A DNA stretch of 62,663 bases from an uncultured Ruminococcus sp. GTDB lineage: Bacteria; Bacillota; Clostridia; Oscillospirales; Acutalibacteraceae. This document shows, piece after piece, positions 25,756 to 35,294 of the stretch. Each line of letters begins with the position of its first letter. Positions within the stretch are counted from its first letter, which is position 1. Location: contig CAJODM010000007.1 in assembly GCA_905233755.1 (NCBI GenBank), positions 1-62,663 on the forward strand, read 5' to 3'. The translations under genes and the position numbers were made by a program. The notes below the pieces were generated by a model that saw only the letters and a list, made by a program, of their open reading frames with translations, did not search any database and had not been told where the DNA came from.

Positions 25756-26612
25756 TCGGAGTCAGGTTCAAGGAGGTAGGCAAGGTCTACTACTTTGACC
25801 CGAACGGAAAGAAGCTCTCGATAGACGACACCGTGATCGTCGAGACCGCCCGCGGCGTAGAATGCGGCAAGGTCGCGATCGAGAACAAGGAGGTCGACGA
25901 TAAGCAGATCGTCCATCCGCTCAAGAAACTCGTCCGCAAGGCGACCAAGGAGGATATGAAGCGCATCACCGAGAACAAGAAGAAAGAGAAGGAAGCGCTG
26001 AAGATCTGTGAGAAGAAGATCGCCGAGCACGGGCTCGAGATGAAGCTCGTCGATGTAGAGTACTCGTTCGACAACTCGAAGATCCTGTTCTACTTCACCG
26101 CCGACGGCAGGGTGGACTTTCGCTCGCTCGTCAAGGACCTTGCATCGGCGTTCCGCACCCGCATCGAGCTGCGCCAGATCGGCGTGCGCGACGAGTCGAA
26201 GATGCTCGGCGGGCTGGGTGTATGCGGGCGTCCGTTCTGCTGCAGCAGCTTTCTGGGCGACTTTCATCCCGTATCCATCAAGATGGCTAAGGAGCAGGGG
26301 TTGTCCCTCTCTCCCACCAAGATCTCGGGCACCTGCGGGCGGCTGATGTGCTGTCTGAAATATGAGCAGGAGGCATACGCGGATCTGTTGAAGCGCACGC
26401 CCAAGGTCGGCGCCATCGTCAAGACCCCGCTGGGCAGGGGGCTGGTGGTCGAGTCGAACCTCATCTCGTCGACGCTGAAGGTGAAGATGGACAACACCCC
26501 CGACGACGCCGCGCCCCAGACCTTCAAGGTCAAACAGGTCAAGCTCGTCAAGGACGGCTATATCAAGCTCAATAAGAAAGAGATGAGCGACCTCAAGGGT
26601 CTGGAGGAATAA
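25743..26612 (+). CDS. ricT: PSP1-domain protein RicT/YaaT
   Basis: 289 residues of the PSP1 family. The diagnostic C-terminal part has VCGRPFCCSSFL and GTCGRLMCCLKYE, the cysteine pairs that ligate an Fe-S cluster in the RicAFT (YlbF-YmcA-YaaT) complex, which guides RNase Y processing and affects sporulation in Bacillus. ATG 25743 follows AGGAGGATCGC and lies within the end of holB; the holB-yaaT order is conserved in Firmicutes. The last visible element is a lysine-rich tail. Confidence 0.93.
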   Translation: MAEVIGVRFKEVGKVYYFDPNGKKLSIDDTVIVETARGVECGKVAIENKEVDDKQIVHPLKKLVRKATKEDMKRITENKKKEKEALKICEKKIAEHGLEMKLVDVEYSFDNSKILFYFTADGRVDFRSLVKDLASAFRTRIELRQIGVRDESKMLGGLGVCGRPFCCSSFLGDFHPVSIKMAKEQGLSLSPTKISGTCGRLMCCLKYEQEAYADLLKRTPKVGAIVKTPLGRGLVVESNLISSTLKVKMDNTPDDAAPQTFKVKQVKLVKDGYIKLNKKEMSDLKGLEE

Positions 26613-26667
26613 AAGCGGTTAGACGGTGCTAATTTTGTTCTTTTTCAGAATTTTTTTGGAAAAACAC

Positions 26668-26695
26668 TTGAATTTTGTCGATAACGTGTTACAAT
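26668..26695 (+). promoter_or_regulatory. promoter of the ferredoxin gene
   Basis: TTGAAT (26668-26673), 16-base spacer, TACAAT (26690-26695), then AAGGAGG before the ATG at 26750. Confidence 0.7.
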
Positions 26696-26749
26696 GAGGG
26701 TAATGATGTCGGACGTCGGTTCGGCACTAAACATGAAGGAGGTCATTTG

Positions 26750-26920
26750 ATGGCTTATAAGATTTCTGACGACTGCATCTCTTGCGGTGCTTGTGCTGAC
26801 GAGTGCCCCGTAGGCGCTATCTCTGAAGGCGACGCGAAGTATGAGATCGATCCCGATGCTTGCATCGAGTGCGGTGCTTGTGCCGATGTCTGCCCTGTAG
26901 GTGCTCCTGCAGCTGAGTAA
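26750..26920 (+). CDS. 2[4Fe-4S] ferredoxin
   Basis: 56 residues, typical clostridial ferredoxin length. Two CxxCxxCxxxCP motifs are visible: CISCGACADECPVGAI and CIECGACADVCPVGAP. Each supplies three Cys to one cubane cluster and the fourth to the other. Low-potential electron carrier of anaerobic metabolism. Codon use (many GCT, GGT and TGC triplets) differs from neighbours and fits high expression. Own promoter, AAGGAGG site and strong terminator. Confidence 0.96.
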   Translation: MAYKISDDCISCGACADECPVGAISEGDAKYEIDPDACIECGACADVCPVGAPAAE

Positions 26921-26935
26921 GCTTTCACACACCGA

Positions 26936-26962
26936 GCCGAGGCGATCTGCCTCGGCTTTTTT
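26936..26962 (+). terminator. terminator of the ferredoxin gene
   Basis: Stem GCCGAGGC (26936-26943) with GCCTCGGC (26949-26956), then TTTTTT. Confidence 0.92.
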
Positions 26963-26997
26963 CGTTATGTCGCGGAGACTGGGCGGCGGCTTTATCA

Positions 26998-27026
26998 TTT
27001 ACATTCGATGACATTTATGCTATACT
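26998..27026 (+). promoter_or_regulatory. promoter of the trmN-like/rsmI/folC operon
   Basis: TTTACA (26998-27003), 17-base spacer, TATACT (27021-27026), 23 bases before the first ATG. Confidence 0.65.
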
Positions 27027-27048
27027 CTGTTCTGAGAGGAGGGATGAT

Positions 27049-27795
27049 ATGCGGATAGAACCGTTGGGGGCCGGGGTGACGGTCTGTGTCACCGACAGCC
27101 ACCATTTCACAACCGATACCATCCTGCTCGCCGACTTTGCCCAGCCGAAGAAGCACGAGCGCGCGATGGATATGGGCACCGGATGCGGGACGATCCCGCT
27201 GCTTTGGGCGCGCGACGACGTACCGAAGGAGGTCGTCGCCGTCGATATCCAGCCCGACGCCGTCGAGCTGCTTGTCCGCTCGCTCGATGTCAACCGCGCC
27301 GGCGGGCATACGACAGCGCATATCACCCCGCTGCTCGCCGATATCCGTCAGCTCGACGAGCGGTATGACGCGGGGTCGTTCGACCTTGTCGTATGCAACC
27401 CGCCGTACACGCGGTACGGCGCGGGGATCGAAAGCCCCGATCCCTCCCATCGGATCATCCGTCACGAGACGTGCTGCACGCTCGACGATATCTGCCGCGT
27501 TTCAGCACATCTGCTGCGCTTTGGCGGACGGCTGTGCGTCTGTCAGCGACCGGAGCGGCTGACGGATGTGCTCGACAGCATGCGCCGTCACGGGATCGAG
27601 CCGAAGCGGCTCCGCCTCGTCCAGGGAAAGTGCGACAAGCCGCCCAAGCTCGTCCTGATCGAGGGCAAGCGCGGCGCGAGGGTCGGATTTCTCGAGGTGA
27701 TGCCGACGCTCATCGTCGAGAATCCCGACGGCAGCTTCACCGACGGGATGATACAGATCTACAGAACCTATCAAGAGGACAGATACCATGAGTGA
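27049..27795 (+). CDS. TrmN6/YabB-like tRNA or rRNA methyltransferase
   Basis: 248-residue SAM-dependent methyltransferase. MDMGTGCGTIPLL is motif I, AVDIQPDAVELL the acidic loop, and FDLVVCNPPYTRYG contains NPPY, the N6-adenine catalytic motif. Family members modify A37 of tRNA-Val, but this gene could act on another RNA. It overlaps rsmI by 8 bases, the usual Firmicute order. Confidence 0.85.
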   Translation: MRIEPLGAGVTVCVTDSHHFTTDTILLADFAQPKKHERAMDMGTGCGTIPLLWARDDVPKEVVAVDIQPDAVELLVRSLDVNRAGGHTTAHITPLLADIRQLDERYDAGSFDLVVCNPPYTRYGAGIESPDPSHRIIRHETCCTLDDICRVSAHLLRFGGRLCVCQRPERLTDVLDSMRRHGIEPKRLRLVQGKCDKPPKLVLIEGKRGARVGFLEVMPTLIVENPDGSFTDGMIQIYRTYQEDRYHE

Positions 27796-28606
27796 GATTC
27801 TATACGTAGTGGGGACGCCGATCGGCAACCTCGGGGACATCTCGCCCCGCGCGCTCGAGACGCTCGGCAGCGTCGATTTCATCGCCGCCGAGGACACGCG
27901 CGTCACCCTCAAGCTGCTCAACCATTTCGGCATCAAAAAGCCGCTGATTTCGTACTATGAGCACAACAAACACGAGAAGGGCGAGCGGATCATCGACCGC
28001 ATCCTCGCGGGTGAGAGCTGTGCGGTCGTGACCGACGCCGGTATGCCGTGCATCTCCGACCCGGGCGAGGACCTGATCCGCCAGTGCGAGCAGGCGGGTA
28101 TTCGCACCGTCGTGATCCCGGGACCGTCGGCGGCGATCGCCGCGCTCGCGGTATCGGGTCTGCCGACGGGGCGGTTCACGTTCGAGGGGTTCCTCTCGGT
28201 GAACCGGAAGAGCCGCTGTGAGCACCTCGACTCGCTGCGGTATGAGCGGCGCACGATGATCTTCTATGAGGCGCCGCACAAGCTGCCGAACACCCTGCGC
28301 GACCTGTATGAAGTGTTCGGCGAGCGGCGGCTGACGATTGCGCGCGAGCTGACAAAGATCCACGAGGAGATCATCCGCACCACCACCAAGGCGGCGGTCG
28401 AGCGGTACGCCGATGACCCGCTCAAGGGCGAGATCGTGCTCCTTGTCGAGGGGTGTCGAGAGGAGCGCGCACCGATGACGCTCACAGAGGCGACCGCCTA
28501 TGCGCGGGAGCTGGTCGACGGCGGGATGCGCCCCTCCGACGCTGCAAAAGAGGCGGCGGCGCTCTCCGGCATCCGCAAGAACGAGATCTACAGGGAGCTG
28601 TTATGA
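27788..28606 (+). CDS. rsmI: 16S rRNA (cytidine1402-2'-O)-methyltransferase RsmI
   Basis: 272 residues of the tetrapyrrole-methylase fold. Starts with ILYVVGTPIGNLGDISPRA, then AAEDTRVTLKLLNHFGI, the SAM-binding GMPCISDPGEDL, VIPGPSAAIAALAVSGL and YEAPHKLPNTL. The DUF2096-like C-terminal region is short. Methylates the ribose of C1402 in the decoding centre. The stop overlaps the next ATG by four bases (ATGA). Confidence 0.95.
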   Translation: MSEILYVVGTPIGNLGDISPRALETLGSVDFIAAEDTRVTLKLLNHFGIKKPLISYYEHNKHEKGERIIDRILAGESCAVVTDAGMPCISDPGEDLIRQCEQAGIRTVVIPGPSAAIAALAVSGLPTGRFTFEGFLSVNRKSRCEHLDSLRYERRTMIFYEAPHKLPNTLRDLYEVFGERRLTIARELTKIHEEIIRTTTKAAVERYADDPLKGEIVLLVEGCREERAPMTLTEATAYARELVDGGMRPSDAAKEAAALSGIRKNEIYRELL

Positions 28607-29850
28607 CATATACAGAAGCGTTAGCCGTCATCCATTCGCTCGACCGGTTCGGCTCGCGTCCGGGGCTCGATCGGGTACGACAACTGTTCGACAGGGTGCC
28701 GGGGCTGCTCGATCAGCGGTTCATCCATATCGCCGGCACGAACGGTAAGGGCTCGGTCTCGGCGATGCTCTCGGCGATACTCACGGCAGCGGGACACACC
28801 ACCGGGCTGTTCATCTCGCCGTATATCACCGAGTTCTGTGAACGCATCCAGATCAACGGCGTTCCGGTATCCCGGCAGGAGCTTGCCGATGCGGTCGCGT
28901 TTTTCTGCCCGATCCTGCACTCGCTCAACGATCAGGGGATCATCATCACCGAGTTCGAGTTCATCACCGCGGTCGCGTTTTACCTCTTTCGTCAGCATGG
29001 ATGCGACATCATTGTATGTGAGGTCGGCATGGGCGGGCTGCTCGATTCGACCAACCTCATCCAATGCCCGCTGTGCGCGGTGATCACGCGCATCGACCTC
29101 GACCATACCGCCATCCTCGGCGATACCGTCGACGCTATTGCCTACCAGAAGTGCGGCATCATCAAGGAGGACAGCGTCACCGTGACTGCCCGCCAGCGCG
29201 ACGACGCCATGGCGGTGATCGAGGCGTCCGCTGGGGCAAAGCATACCCCGCTGTACCGGGCAGAGGATATCCGCCTCGATCAGGTGGAGCATACGCTGTC
29301 CGGCACCCGCTTCACCTATCACGGCGAGCGAATGACCCTGCCGCTGCTCGGCACGTATCAGGACGATAACCTGCGGTGTGCGCTCGCGGTGTATGAGGTG
29401 CTCAGAGCCCCGCTGTCGCTATGCGTCGATCACCTGCGACAGGGGCTATCGAATGTGCGGCATCCGGCGCGGTTCGAGCTGCTGTCCCGAGAGCCGTATA
29501 TCGTCCTCGACGGCGCGCACAACCCCGGTGGGCTGCTGGCGTTCGCGTCATCGGTCAAGACGTACTTCGGCGATCGCCGGCGCACCCTCATCATCGGGAT
29601 GCTGGCGGACAAGGATATCGACGTTGAGCTGCTCGACAAGCTGTTCACGCGCGTCATCGCGACCGATGTCGACAACCCCCGCGCCCTTCCGGCAGAGGAT
29701 CTTGCCGAGCGGCTGCGGTGCTGCTACCCCGACGTCGAGGTCATCCACAGCCCGCGTCAGGCGCTCGATCGGGCGAAACGCTACGGCGATGATATCTTCA
29801 TCTGCGGCTCGCTGTATCTCGCGGGCGAGATCCGGCCGTATCTTTTGTAA
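28603..29850 (+). CDS. folC: folylpolyglutamate synthase / dihydrofolate synthase FolC
   Basis: Adds glutamate to folates. 415 residues with P-loop AGTNGKGSVSAML (family motif), TGLFISPYITEFCERIQING (Mg/substrate loop), and the C-terminal VLDGAHNPGG, the Mur-ligase glutamate-binding motif. ATG 28603 is used because it lies at the rsmI stop with GGGAG upstream; the upstream open frame is a shadow of rsmI. Confidence 0.94.
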   Translation: MTYTEALAVIHSLDRFGSRPGLDRVRQLFDRVPGLLDQRFIHIAGTNGKGSVSAMLSAILTAAGHTTGLFISPYITEFCERIQINGVPVSRQELADAVAFFCPILHSLNDQGIIITEFEFITAVAFYLFRQHGCDIIVCEVGMGGLLDSTNLIQCPLCAVITRIDLDHTAILGDTVDAIAYQKCGIIKEDSVTVTARQRDDAMAVIEASAGAKHTPLYRAEDIRLDQVEHTLSGTRFTYHGERMTLPLLGTYQDDNLRCALAVYEVLRAPLSLCVDHLRQGLSNVRHPARFELLSREPYIVLDGAHNPGGLLAFASSVKTYFGDRRRTLIIGMLADKDIDVELLDKLFTRVIATDVDNPRALPAEDLAERLRCCYPDVEVIHSPRQALDRAKRYGDDIFICGSLYLAGEIRPYLL

Positions 29851-29937
29851 GAAGTTCATACAGAAATATACAATCTTCACGCGTTCATGCCTGTATAATG
29901 GGCATGGACGCTGATTTTTTGTAAAGGACGTGTAAGC

Positions 29938-30240
29938 ATGGTAGATATCACCTTTCAAGACGGCATCATGACCGCCCAGCTATACGGCGAGATCGATCAC
30001 CATATCGCGCCGAAGATCCGCGGGCTCATCGACGCGCGCGCCGAGAGCTGTCGCCCCGAGGTGCTGCAGCTCGACTTCTCGGCGGTATCGTTCATGGACA
30101 GCTCGGGGATCGGGCTGGTGATGGGGCGATACCGCACCATCTCGCTGCTCGGCGGGCGGTGCGAGGTCGTGAACATCCCACCGCCGCTTCAGCGGGTGTT
30201 CCGCCTCTCGGGGCTTGGCGGGCTGGGGGTGCTGAGATGA
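29938..30240 (+). CDS. spoIIAA: anti-sigma F factor antagonist SpoIIAA
   Basis: 100-residue STAS protein. FMDSSGIGLVMGR contains the Ser phosphorylated by SpoIIAB. When dephosphorylated by SpoIIE it binds SpoIIAB and frees sigma F in the forespore. First gene of a conserved three-gene operon; its ATGA overlaps spoIIAB. AAGGACG lies before the ATG. Confidence 0.94.
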   Translation: MVDITFQDGIMTAQLYGEIDHHIAPKIRGLIDARAESCRPEVLQLDFSAVSFMDSSGIGLVMGRYRTISLLGGRCEVVNIPPPLQRVFRLSGLGGLGVLR

Positions 30241-30689
30241 ACGTGCTCAATCAGATGAAGCTGAGCTTTCTTTCCCGCAGCATCAACGAGAGCTTTGCGC
30301 GGTCGGCGGTGGCGGCGTTCGTGCTGCCGCTTGATCCCACCGTCGCCGAGATCACCGATATCAAGACCGCCGTGTCGGAGGCGGTCACCAACTGTATCGT
30401 ACATGGCTATCGCGACAGCGAGGGCACCGTCACCATAGATGCCCGCATCACCGACGCGGGCAAGGTCATCATCCGCATCCGCGACACAGGCGTCGGCATC
30501 AGCGATATCAAGCGCGCGATGGAGCCGCTGTACACCACCTCCTGTGACGAGCGGGCGGGACTGGGGTTCGCGGTGATGCAGAGCTTCATGGACAGGGTCG
30601 CTGTGCGCTCGTCGCCCGGCAAAGGCACCACCGTCACGCTCGAGAAGACCATCCTGCGCATCCCGTATGACAAGAGACGCTCTGGTTGA
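30237..30689 (+). CDS. spoIIAB: anti-sigma F factor and serine kinase SpoIIAB
   Basis: 150 residues of the GHKL ATPase fold. EAVTNCIVHGY is the N box, RDTGVGISD the G1 box, and ERAGLGFAVMQSFMD the G2 region. Holds sigma F inactive and phosphorylates SpoIIAA. ATG 30237 overlaps the spoIIAA stop, and the 3' end overlaps sigF by 23 bases, so the stoichiometry is set by coupling. Confidence 0.95.
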   Translation: MNVLNQMKLSFLSRSINESFARSAVAAFVLPLDPTVAEITDIKTAVSEAVTNCIVHGYRDSEGTVTIDARITDAGKVIIRIRDTGVGISDIKRAMEPLYTTSCDERAGLGFAVMQSFMDRVAVRSSPGKGTTVTLEKTILRIPYDKRRSG

Positions 30690-31314
30690 AGCGAATCTCG
30701 GGCTGGTGCACGCGTGTGCCAAGCGGTTCAAGGGACGCGGTATCGAGTACGAGGAGCTGTACGCCGCGGGGTGCCTCGGGCTGGTGAAGGCGGTCGAGGC
30801 GTTCGACCCCGACCGCGGGTATCAGCTATCCACCTATGCCGTACCGGTCATCCTCGGCGAGATCCGTCGGCTGTTCCGCGACGGCGGCACGGTGAAGCTC
30901 TCGCGCTCGCTGCAAGAGCTGTCCGCCCGGGCAAAGCGTATCGCCGAAGCGTACCGTAGCGAGCATGACGGCGAGATGACCGTTACCGCGCTGGCAGAGT
31001 CGCTCGGCGTGGACGCCTATCGCGCCGCCGAGGCGCTGTCGGCATCGCGCACGGTGCTGTCACTGTCGCCGGTCGATGACGATGACGAGGGCATCGATAT
31101 CCCCGTCGAGAGCGCCGAGGAGCGGCTCACCGACCGCCTGTCGCTGCAGCAGGCAATGAGCGAGCTCGACGATGAGGAGCGCGCGCTGATCCGGCTGCGG
31201 TACTATCAGCACAAAACCCAGACAGAGACCGCCAAGCTCCTCTCTACCACCCAGGTACAGATCTCGCGCAGAGAGAAGAAGATCCTCAAAAAGCTGCGCG
31301 AGCTGCTGATATAA
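30667..31314 (+). CDS. sigF: RNA polymerase sigma-F factor
   Basis: 215 residues. Region 2: GIEYEELYAAGCLGLVKAVEAFDPDRGYQLSTYA, seen in pieces (YAAGCLGLVKAV; FDPDRGYQLSTYA). Region 3 helix DGGTVKLSRSLQEL, and region 4 with LIRLRYYQHKTQTETAKLL and a helix-turn-helix ending QVQISRREKKIL. First forespore-specific sigma factor; with SpoIIAA/AB it shows the organism is a genuine endospore former. Confidence 0.95.
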   Translation: MTRDALVEANLGLVHACAKRFKGRGIEYEELYAAGCLGLVKAVEAFDPDRGYQLSTYAVPVILGEIRRLFRDGGTVKLSRSLQELSARAKRIAEAYRSEHDGEMTVTALAESLGVDAYRAAEALSASRTVLSLSPVDDDDEGIDIPVESAEERLTDRLSLQQAMSELDDEERALIRLRYYQHKTQTETAKLLSTTQVQISRREKKILKKLRELLI

Positions 31315-31317
31315 AGC

Positions 31318-31355
31318 GCGGGGCTGCCGCATGGACGTTCATGCGGCAGCCCCGC
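31318..31355. terminator. strong hairpin between sigF and metA
   Basis: A 16-bp perfect GC-rich stem (31318-31333 with 31340-31355) immediately after the sigF stop. No T tract follows, so it may act with the next palindrome. Confidence 0.55.
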
Positions 31356-31368
31356 CTACTAAATGAAT

Positions 31369-31392
31369 GGTGCGGCAGATATCTGCCGCACC
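31369..31392. terminator. 24-base palindrome near the metA 3' end
   Basis: A perfect self-complementary sequence (GGTGCGGCAGAT and its complement), 19 bases from the metA stop, followed by TTTG on the plus strand. Probable part of a bidirectional terminator. Confidence 0.5.
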
Positions 31393-31410
31393 TTTGTGAT
31401 CCTGTTCTGC

Positions 31411-32343
31411 TTATGCTTCATAGATCTTCTTGAGATCCTCGAGGTCATACGGAGTCTGCTGATAGAGGTAGTAGTTCAGCCAGTTCTGATACAGCAACGA
31501 CGCATGCGACCGCCATGTCATCTCGGGCTTGCGGTTGACGTTGTTGTCGGGGAAGTAGTTGTACGGGATCTGGATCTTCACCCCGCGATCAACGTCGCGG
31601 TAGTACTCCTTGGCGAGCGTGTCATAATCATACTCACAGTGCCCGAGCAGATAGAACTCGCGGCCGTTGCGGCTGCAGATGATCGCCGCTCCCGCCTTCT
31701 TCGATGTGGCGAGGATCTCGAGCGTATCGACACGCTCGACGTCCTCGCTGTGAATGCCGGTATAGCGCGAGTGCGGCACGAGGAAGTAGTCGTCGAAACC
31801 GCGCATCAGCGGGTGCTTGTGGTTCTTGATCATATGGTTATAGATACCGAACAGCTTCTGCGGCAGCGCATACTTGCGGATACGATAGCGATAGTACAGC
31901 CCCGCCTGGGCGCCCCAGCAGATAAACATCGTGGAGTAGACGTTCTTCTTCGCCCAGTCGAACACCGTCGTCAGCTCCTGCCAGTAGTCGACCTCCTCGA
32001 ACTCCAGAAGCTCGACCGGTGCGCCGGTGACGATCATGCCGTCGAACTTCTCGCCCTTGATCTCATCAAATGTCTTGTAGAACTTGGTCAGATACTCATC
32101 AGAGGTGTTCTTGCTAATATGGGTCACCATCTGCAACAGCTCGATATCCACCTGCAGCGGCGAGTTGCCCAACAGCCGCAGCAGCTGGGTCTCGGTCTCG
32201 ACCTTGGTGGGCATTAGGTTGAGGATGACGATTCTGAGCGGTCGGATATCCTGCGTCATGGCGCGTTCTTCGGGCATGACGAAAATGTTCTCGCTTTCGA
32301 GTATTTCTTTCGCGGGCAGATCGCCCGGTACCTTGATCGGCAT
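31411..32343 (-). CDS. metA: homoserine O-acyltransferase MetA
   Basis: Activates homoserine with an acyl-CoA for methionine synthesis. 310 residues of the class-I-glutaminase-like MetA family: [37 protein letters not shown], and [12 protein letters not shown] with the nucleophilic Cys, then HSRYTGI. In Firmicutes and many other bacteria these enzymes use acetyl-CoA rather than succinyl-CoA; one active-site residue decides and I do not call it. Relevant to luxS and the nucleosidase, which recycle homocysteine. Confidence 0.95.
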   Translation of the reverse strand: MPIKVPGDLPAKEILESENIFVMPEERAMTQDIRPLRIVILNLMPTKVETETQLLRLLGNSPLQVDIELLQMVTHISKNTSDEYLTKFYKTFDEIKGEKFDGMIVTGAPVELLEFEEVDYWQELTTVFDWAKKNVYSTMFICWGAQAGLYYRYRIRKYALPQKLFGIYNHMIKNHKHPLMRGFDDYFLVPHSRYTGIHSEDVERVDTLEILATSKKAGAAIICSRNGREFYLLGHCEYDYDTLAKEYYRDVDRGVKIQIPYNYFPDNNVNRKPEMTWRSHASLLYQNWLNYYLYQQTPYDLEDLKKIYEA

Positions 32344-32389
32344 GAGAACCGCTCTCCTTTCCTGTCAGATCACTGTTATATGGGTTCGA

Positions 32390-33829
32390 TCAATACTGCT
32401 TGCCCCAGTACACCATGTGCTTGGCTTGCGCTCCGCAACAGACACAGGTATCGGCAAGATGTTCTTCTTCAAACGGGATGCACCGCGACTTGACGCCGCC
32501 GGTCGCATCCTTGAGCTTTTCCTCACACTTTGCATCGCCGCACCACATCGCCTTGATGAAGCCCGGGTGGTGCTGTGCGATATCGAGGAACTCGTCATAC
32601 GAGGTCGCGACAAAGGTCTTGTCCTCGGTGTTCTTCAGCGCGCGGGCATACATATCGTCATGGATGGTGACGAGCAGCTCGCCGATGGTCCCAGAAAGGT
32701 TGTTGAGCGATACGAACAGCTTCTCGCGGGTATCGCGGCGCACCAGCACACACTGGCCTTTCTCGATGTCCTTGGGGCCGATCTCGAGCCGGACGGGCAC
32801 GCCCTTCATCTCATACTGGGCGAACTTCCATCCCGGGGACTGATCCGAGTCGTCGAGCTTGACACGATATGTTTTGCGCAGCAGCTCATAGAGCTCGTGC
32901 GCCTTGTCGAGCACGCCCTCCTTGTGCTGAGCGATCGGGACAATGACGACCTGGATCGGCGCGATCTTCGGCGGCAGCACCAGCCCGTCGTCGTCGCTGT
33001 GTACCATGATCAGCGCGCCGATCATGCGGGTCGAGGTACCCCACGAGGTCTGATACGGATAGTGGAGCTGGTTATCGCGTCCCTGATAGGTGATGTCAAA
33101 GCTGCGGGCGAACCCGTCGCCGAAGTAGTGTGAGGTGCCGCCCTGCAGCGCGACGCCGTTGTGCATCATCGGCTCGACGGTATAGGTCTCTTTTGCGCCG
33201 GCGAACCGCTCCTTGTCGGTCTTCTTCCCGTATACCGCGGGGATCGCAAGCGTCTCCTTATAGAAGTCGATGTAGACATGCAGCATCCGCAGCGTCTCTT
33301 CCTTCGCCTCATCCTCGGTCTCGTGCAGGGTGTGTCCCTCCTGCCAGAGAAACTCGGAGGTGCGCAGGAACGGACGGGTGGTCTTCTCCCAGCGGACGAC
33401 CGAGCACCACTGGTTATAGAGCTTGGGCAGGTCGCGGTAGGTGTTGACGACCTTGGCATAATGCTCACAGAACAGCGTCTCGGAGGTCGGGCGCACACAC
33501 AGCCGCTCGGTCAGCTCCTCAGAGCCGCCGACCGTCACCCACGCGCACTCGGGCGCAAACCCCTCGACATGATCCTTCTCCTTCTGCAGAAGGGATTCGG
33601 GGATGAACATCGGCATATAGACGTTCTCATGTCCGCACTCCTTGAACCGGCGATCCATGTCCGCCTGCATGTTCTCCCAGATGGCATAGCCGTAGGGGCG
33701 GATCACCATACATCCCTTGACCCCCGAGTAGTCGACCAGCTCCGCCTTCTTTACGATATCCGTGTACCATTTTGCAAAATCCTCGTCGCGGCCGGTGATC
33801 GCCTCGACCATCTTCTTGTTCTGCGCCAT
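32390..33829 (-). CDS. proS: prolyl-tRNA synthetase ProS (archaeal/eukaryal type)
   Basis: 479 residues, the short type without the bacterial editing insertion. Class II motif 2 region [22 protein letters not shown], ending motif 3 region [17 protein letters not shown], and a C-terminal zinc domain with RCIPFEE ... CVCCGAQAK. Seen in pieces only. No T-box (GGTGGNACCGCG) is visible in its leader. Separate from metA by 46 bases and probably cotranscribed. Confidence 0.95.
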   Translation of the reverse strand: MAQNKKMVEAITGRDEDFAKWYTDIVKKAELVDYSGVKGCMVIRPYGYAIWENMQADMDRRFKECGHENVYMPMFIPESLLQKEKDHVEGFAPECAWVTVGGSEELTERLCVRPTSETLFCEHYAKVVNTYRDLPKLYNQWCSVVRWEKTTRPFLRTSEFLWQEGHTLHETEDEAKEETLRMLHVYIDFYKETLAIPAVYGKKTDKERFAGAKETYTVEPMMHNGVALQGGTSHYFGDGFARSFDITYQGRDNQLHYPYQTSWGTSTRMIGALIMVHSDDDGLVLPPKIAPIQVVIVPIAQHKEGVLDKAHELYELLRKTYRVKLDDSDQSPGWKFAQYEMKGVPVRLEIGPKDIEKGQCVLVRRDTREKLFVSLNNLSGTIGELLVTIHDDMYARALKNTEDKTFVATSYDEFLDIAQHHPGFIKAMWCGDAKCEEKLKDATGGVKSRCIPFEEEHLADTCVCCGAQAKHMVYWGKQY

Positions 33830-33922
33830 ATTCTCCTCCCAATATTGAAAAAATCGCTAATCATAGATATTATACAATTATTGTCCCGTTTTTGCAAGCC
33901 CTAAAGTATCGTGGTACAGCGG

Positions 33923-33951
33923 TTGCGTTCGCACATATTTTGTGCTATAAT
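33923..33951 (+). promoter_or_regulatory. promoter of the DUF951/prfA operon
   Basis: TTGCGT (33923-33928), 17-base spacer, perfect TATAAT (33946-33951). Confidence 0.75.
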
Positions 33952-33987
33952 CCATACTGTAATATTATGGAAAGCTGGGAGAACGCG

Positions 33988-34185
33988 ATGGATATACGCA
34001 TCGGCGACGTCCTAAAGATGAGAAAACCCCACCCCTGCGGCTGTGACCGGTTCTCGGTGATGCGGGTCGGGATGGATTTTCGGCTCAGGTGCGAGGGATG
34101 CGCGCACGAGGTAATGCTCCCGCGCAAAAAGGCGGAGAAGAGTATGAAGGCCGTGTTCCGCGACGGCGAGAGGGTACAGCTATAA
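33988..34185 (+). CDS. DUF951 protein, small zinc-ribbon-like
   Basis: 65 residues: [20 protein letters not shown], then [18 protein letters not shown]. The CGC and CEGC pairs fit a metal knot. DUF951 genes occur near replication and ribosome genes in Firmicutes, and no function is assigned. ATG 33988 is chosen by family start; an in-frame ATG at 33967 would add seven residues. Two bases upstream of prfA, so cotranscribed. Confidence 0.85.
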   Translation: MDIRIGDVLKMRKPHPCGCDRFSVMRVGMDFRLRCEGCAHEVMLPRKKAEKSMKAVFRDGERVQL

Positions 34186-34187
34186 CG

Positions 34188-35258
34188 ATGTTTGACAGGT
34201 TACAGATTTTTGAGAAACGATACAGCGAGCTGCAGCAGCAGATGGCAGAGCCGGACGTTGTCTCTGACCCTAAGCGCTACCGAGAGGTGATGCGCGAGTT
34301 CTCGTCCCTCGAGCCGGTGGTGCAGAAGTACCGCGCGTATCAGGCCGTACGCGATACGATGGAAGAGTCCCTGTCGCTGCTCGAAGAGAGCGACGACGAC
34401 GAGCTGCGCGCGCTCGCGTCAGCCGAGCTGTCAGAGGCGAAGGAACAGCTCCCCCTGCTTGAAGAGGAGCTGAAGTTCCTCCTGCTGCCCAAGGACCCGA
34501 ACGACAGCCGCAACGTCATCGTCGAGATCCGCGGCGGCACCGGCGGCGAGGAGAGCTCGCTGTTCGCGTATGACCTCTACCGAATGTACACGATGTATGC
34601 CGAGCGGCGCGGCTACCGCACCGAGATCATCAGCAGCAGCGAGACGGGGCTTGGTGGGCTCAAGGAGGTCACCTTCATGGTCAGCGGCGACGGCGCGTAC
34701 AGCCGGTTCAAGTTCGAGTCCGGCACCCACCGCGTCCAGCGCGTGCCCCAGACCGAGAGCTCCGGACGCATCCATACCTCGGCGGCGACGGTCGCCGTGC
34801 TGCCCGAGGCGGATGACGTCGAGATCGACATCAACCCCGCCGACCTCGAGATCGACACCTTCCGCTCGTCCGGCGCGGGCGGCCAGCATATCAACAAGAC
34901 CTCCTCCGCCATCCGCATCACCCACAAGCCGACCGGCATGGTCGTCGAGTGTCAGGATGAGCGCAGCCAGTATAAGAACAAGGACAAGGCGATGAAGGTG
35001 CTGCGCTCGCGGCTTCTGAAGATCGAGCAGGAAAAGCAGCACGAATCCATCGCCTCCGAACGCCGCAGCCAGGTCGGCTCGGGCGACCGCAGCGAGAAGA
35101 TCCGCACCTACAACTTTCCCCAGTCGCGCGTGACCGATCATCGGATCGGGCTGACGCTCTATCGGCTGGACGACATCCTCTCGGGTGACCTTGACGAGAT
35201 CATCGACGCCCTCATTACCGCCAGGCGTGCCGAACAGCTCAAGGAGAGCATGACATAA
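34188..35258 (+). CDS. prfA: peptide chain release factor 1 PrfA
   Basis: Terminates translation at UAA and UAG. 356 residues, standard. The GGQ motif is in [15 protein letters not shown] and the codon-recognition domain precedes it with [23 protein letters not shown] 34188 matches the family start ([19 protein letters not shown]). No methylase prmC gene follows here, unlike the common prfA-prmC order; a Sua5-CoaE gene follows instead. Confidence 0.96.
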   Translation: MFDRLQIFEKRYSELQQQMAEPDVVSDPKRYREVMREFSSLEPVVQKYRAYQAVRDTMEESLSLLEESDDDELRALASAELSEAKEQLPLLEEELKFLLLPKDPNDSRNVIVEIRGGTGGEESSLFAYDLYRMYTMYAERRGYRTEIISSSETGLGGLKEVTFMVSGDGAYSRFKFESGTHRVQRVPQTESSGRIHTSAATVAVLPEADDVEIDINPADLEIDTFRSSGAGGQHINKTSSAIRITHKPTGMVVECQDERSQYKNKDKAMKVLRSRLLKIEQEKQHESIASERRSQVGSGDRSEKIRTYNFPQSRVTDHRIGLTLYRLDDILSGDLDEIIDALITARRAEQLKESMT

Positions 35259-35294
35259 GCCCGCCTGTCACCGAGATACACTGACTTCTATGAT

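Noticed and set aside
33830..33922. T-box leader for proS
   Set aside because: No GGTGGNACCGCG sequence and too little space.
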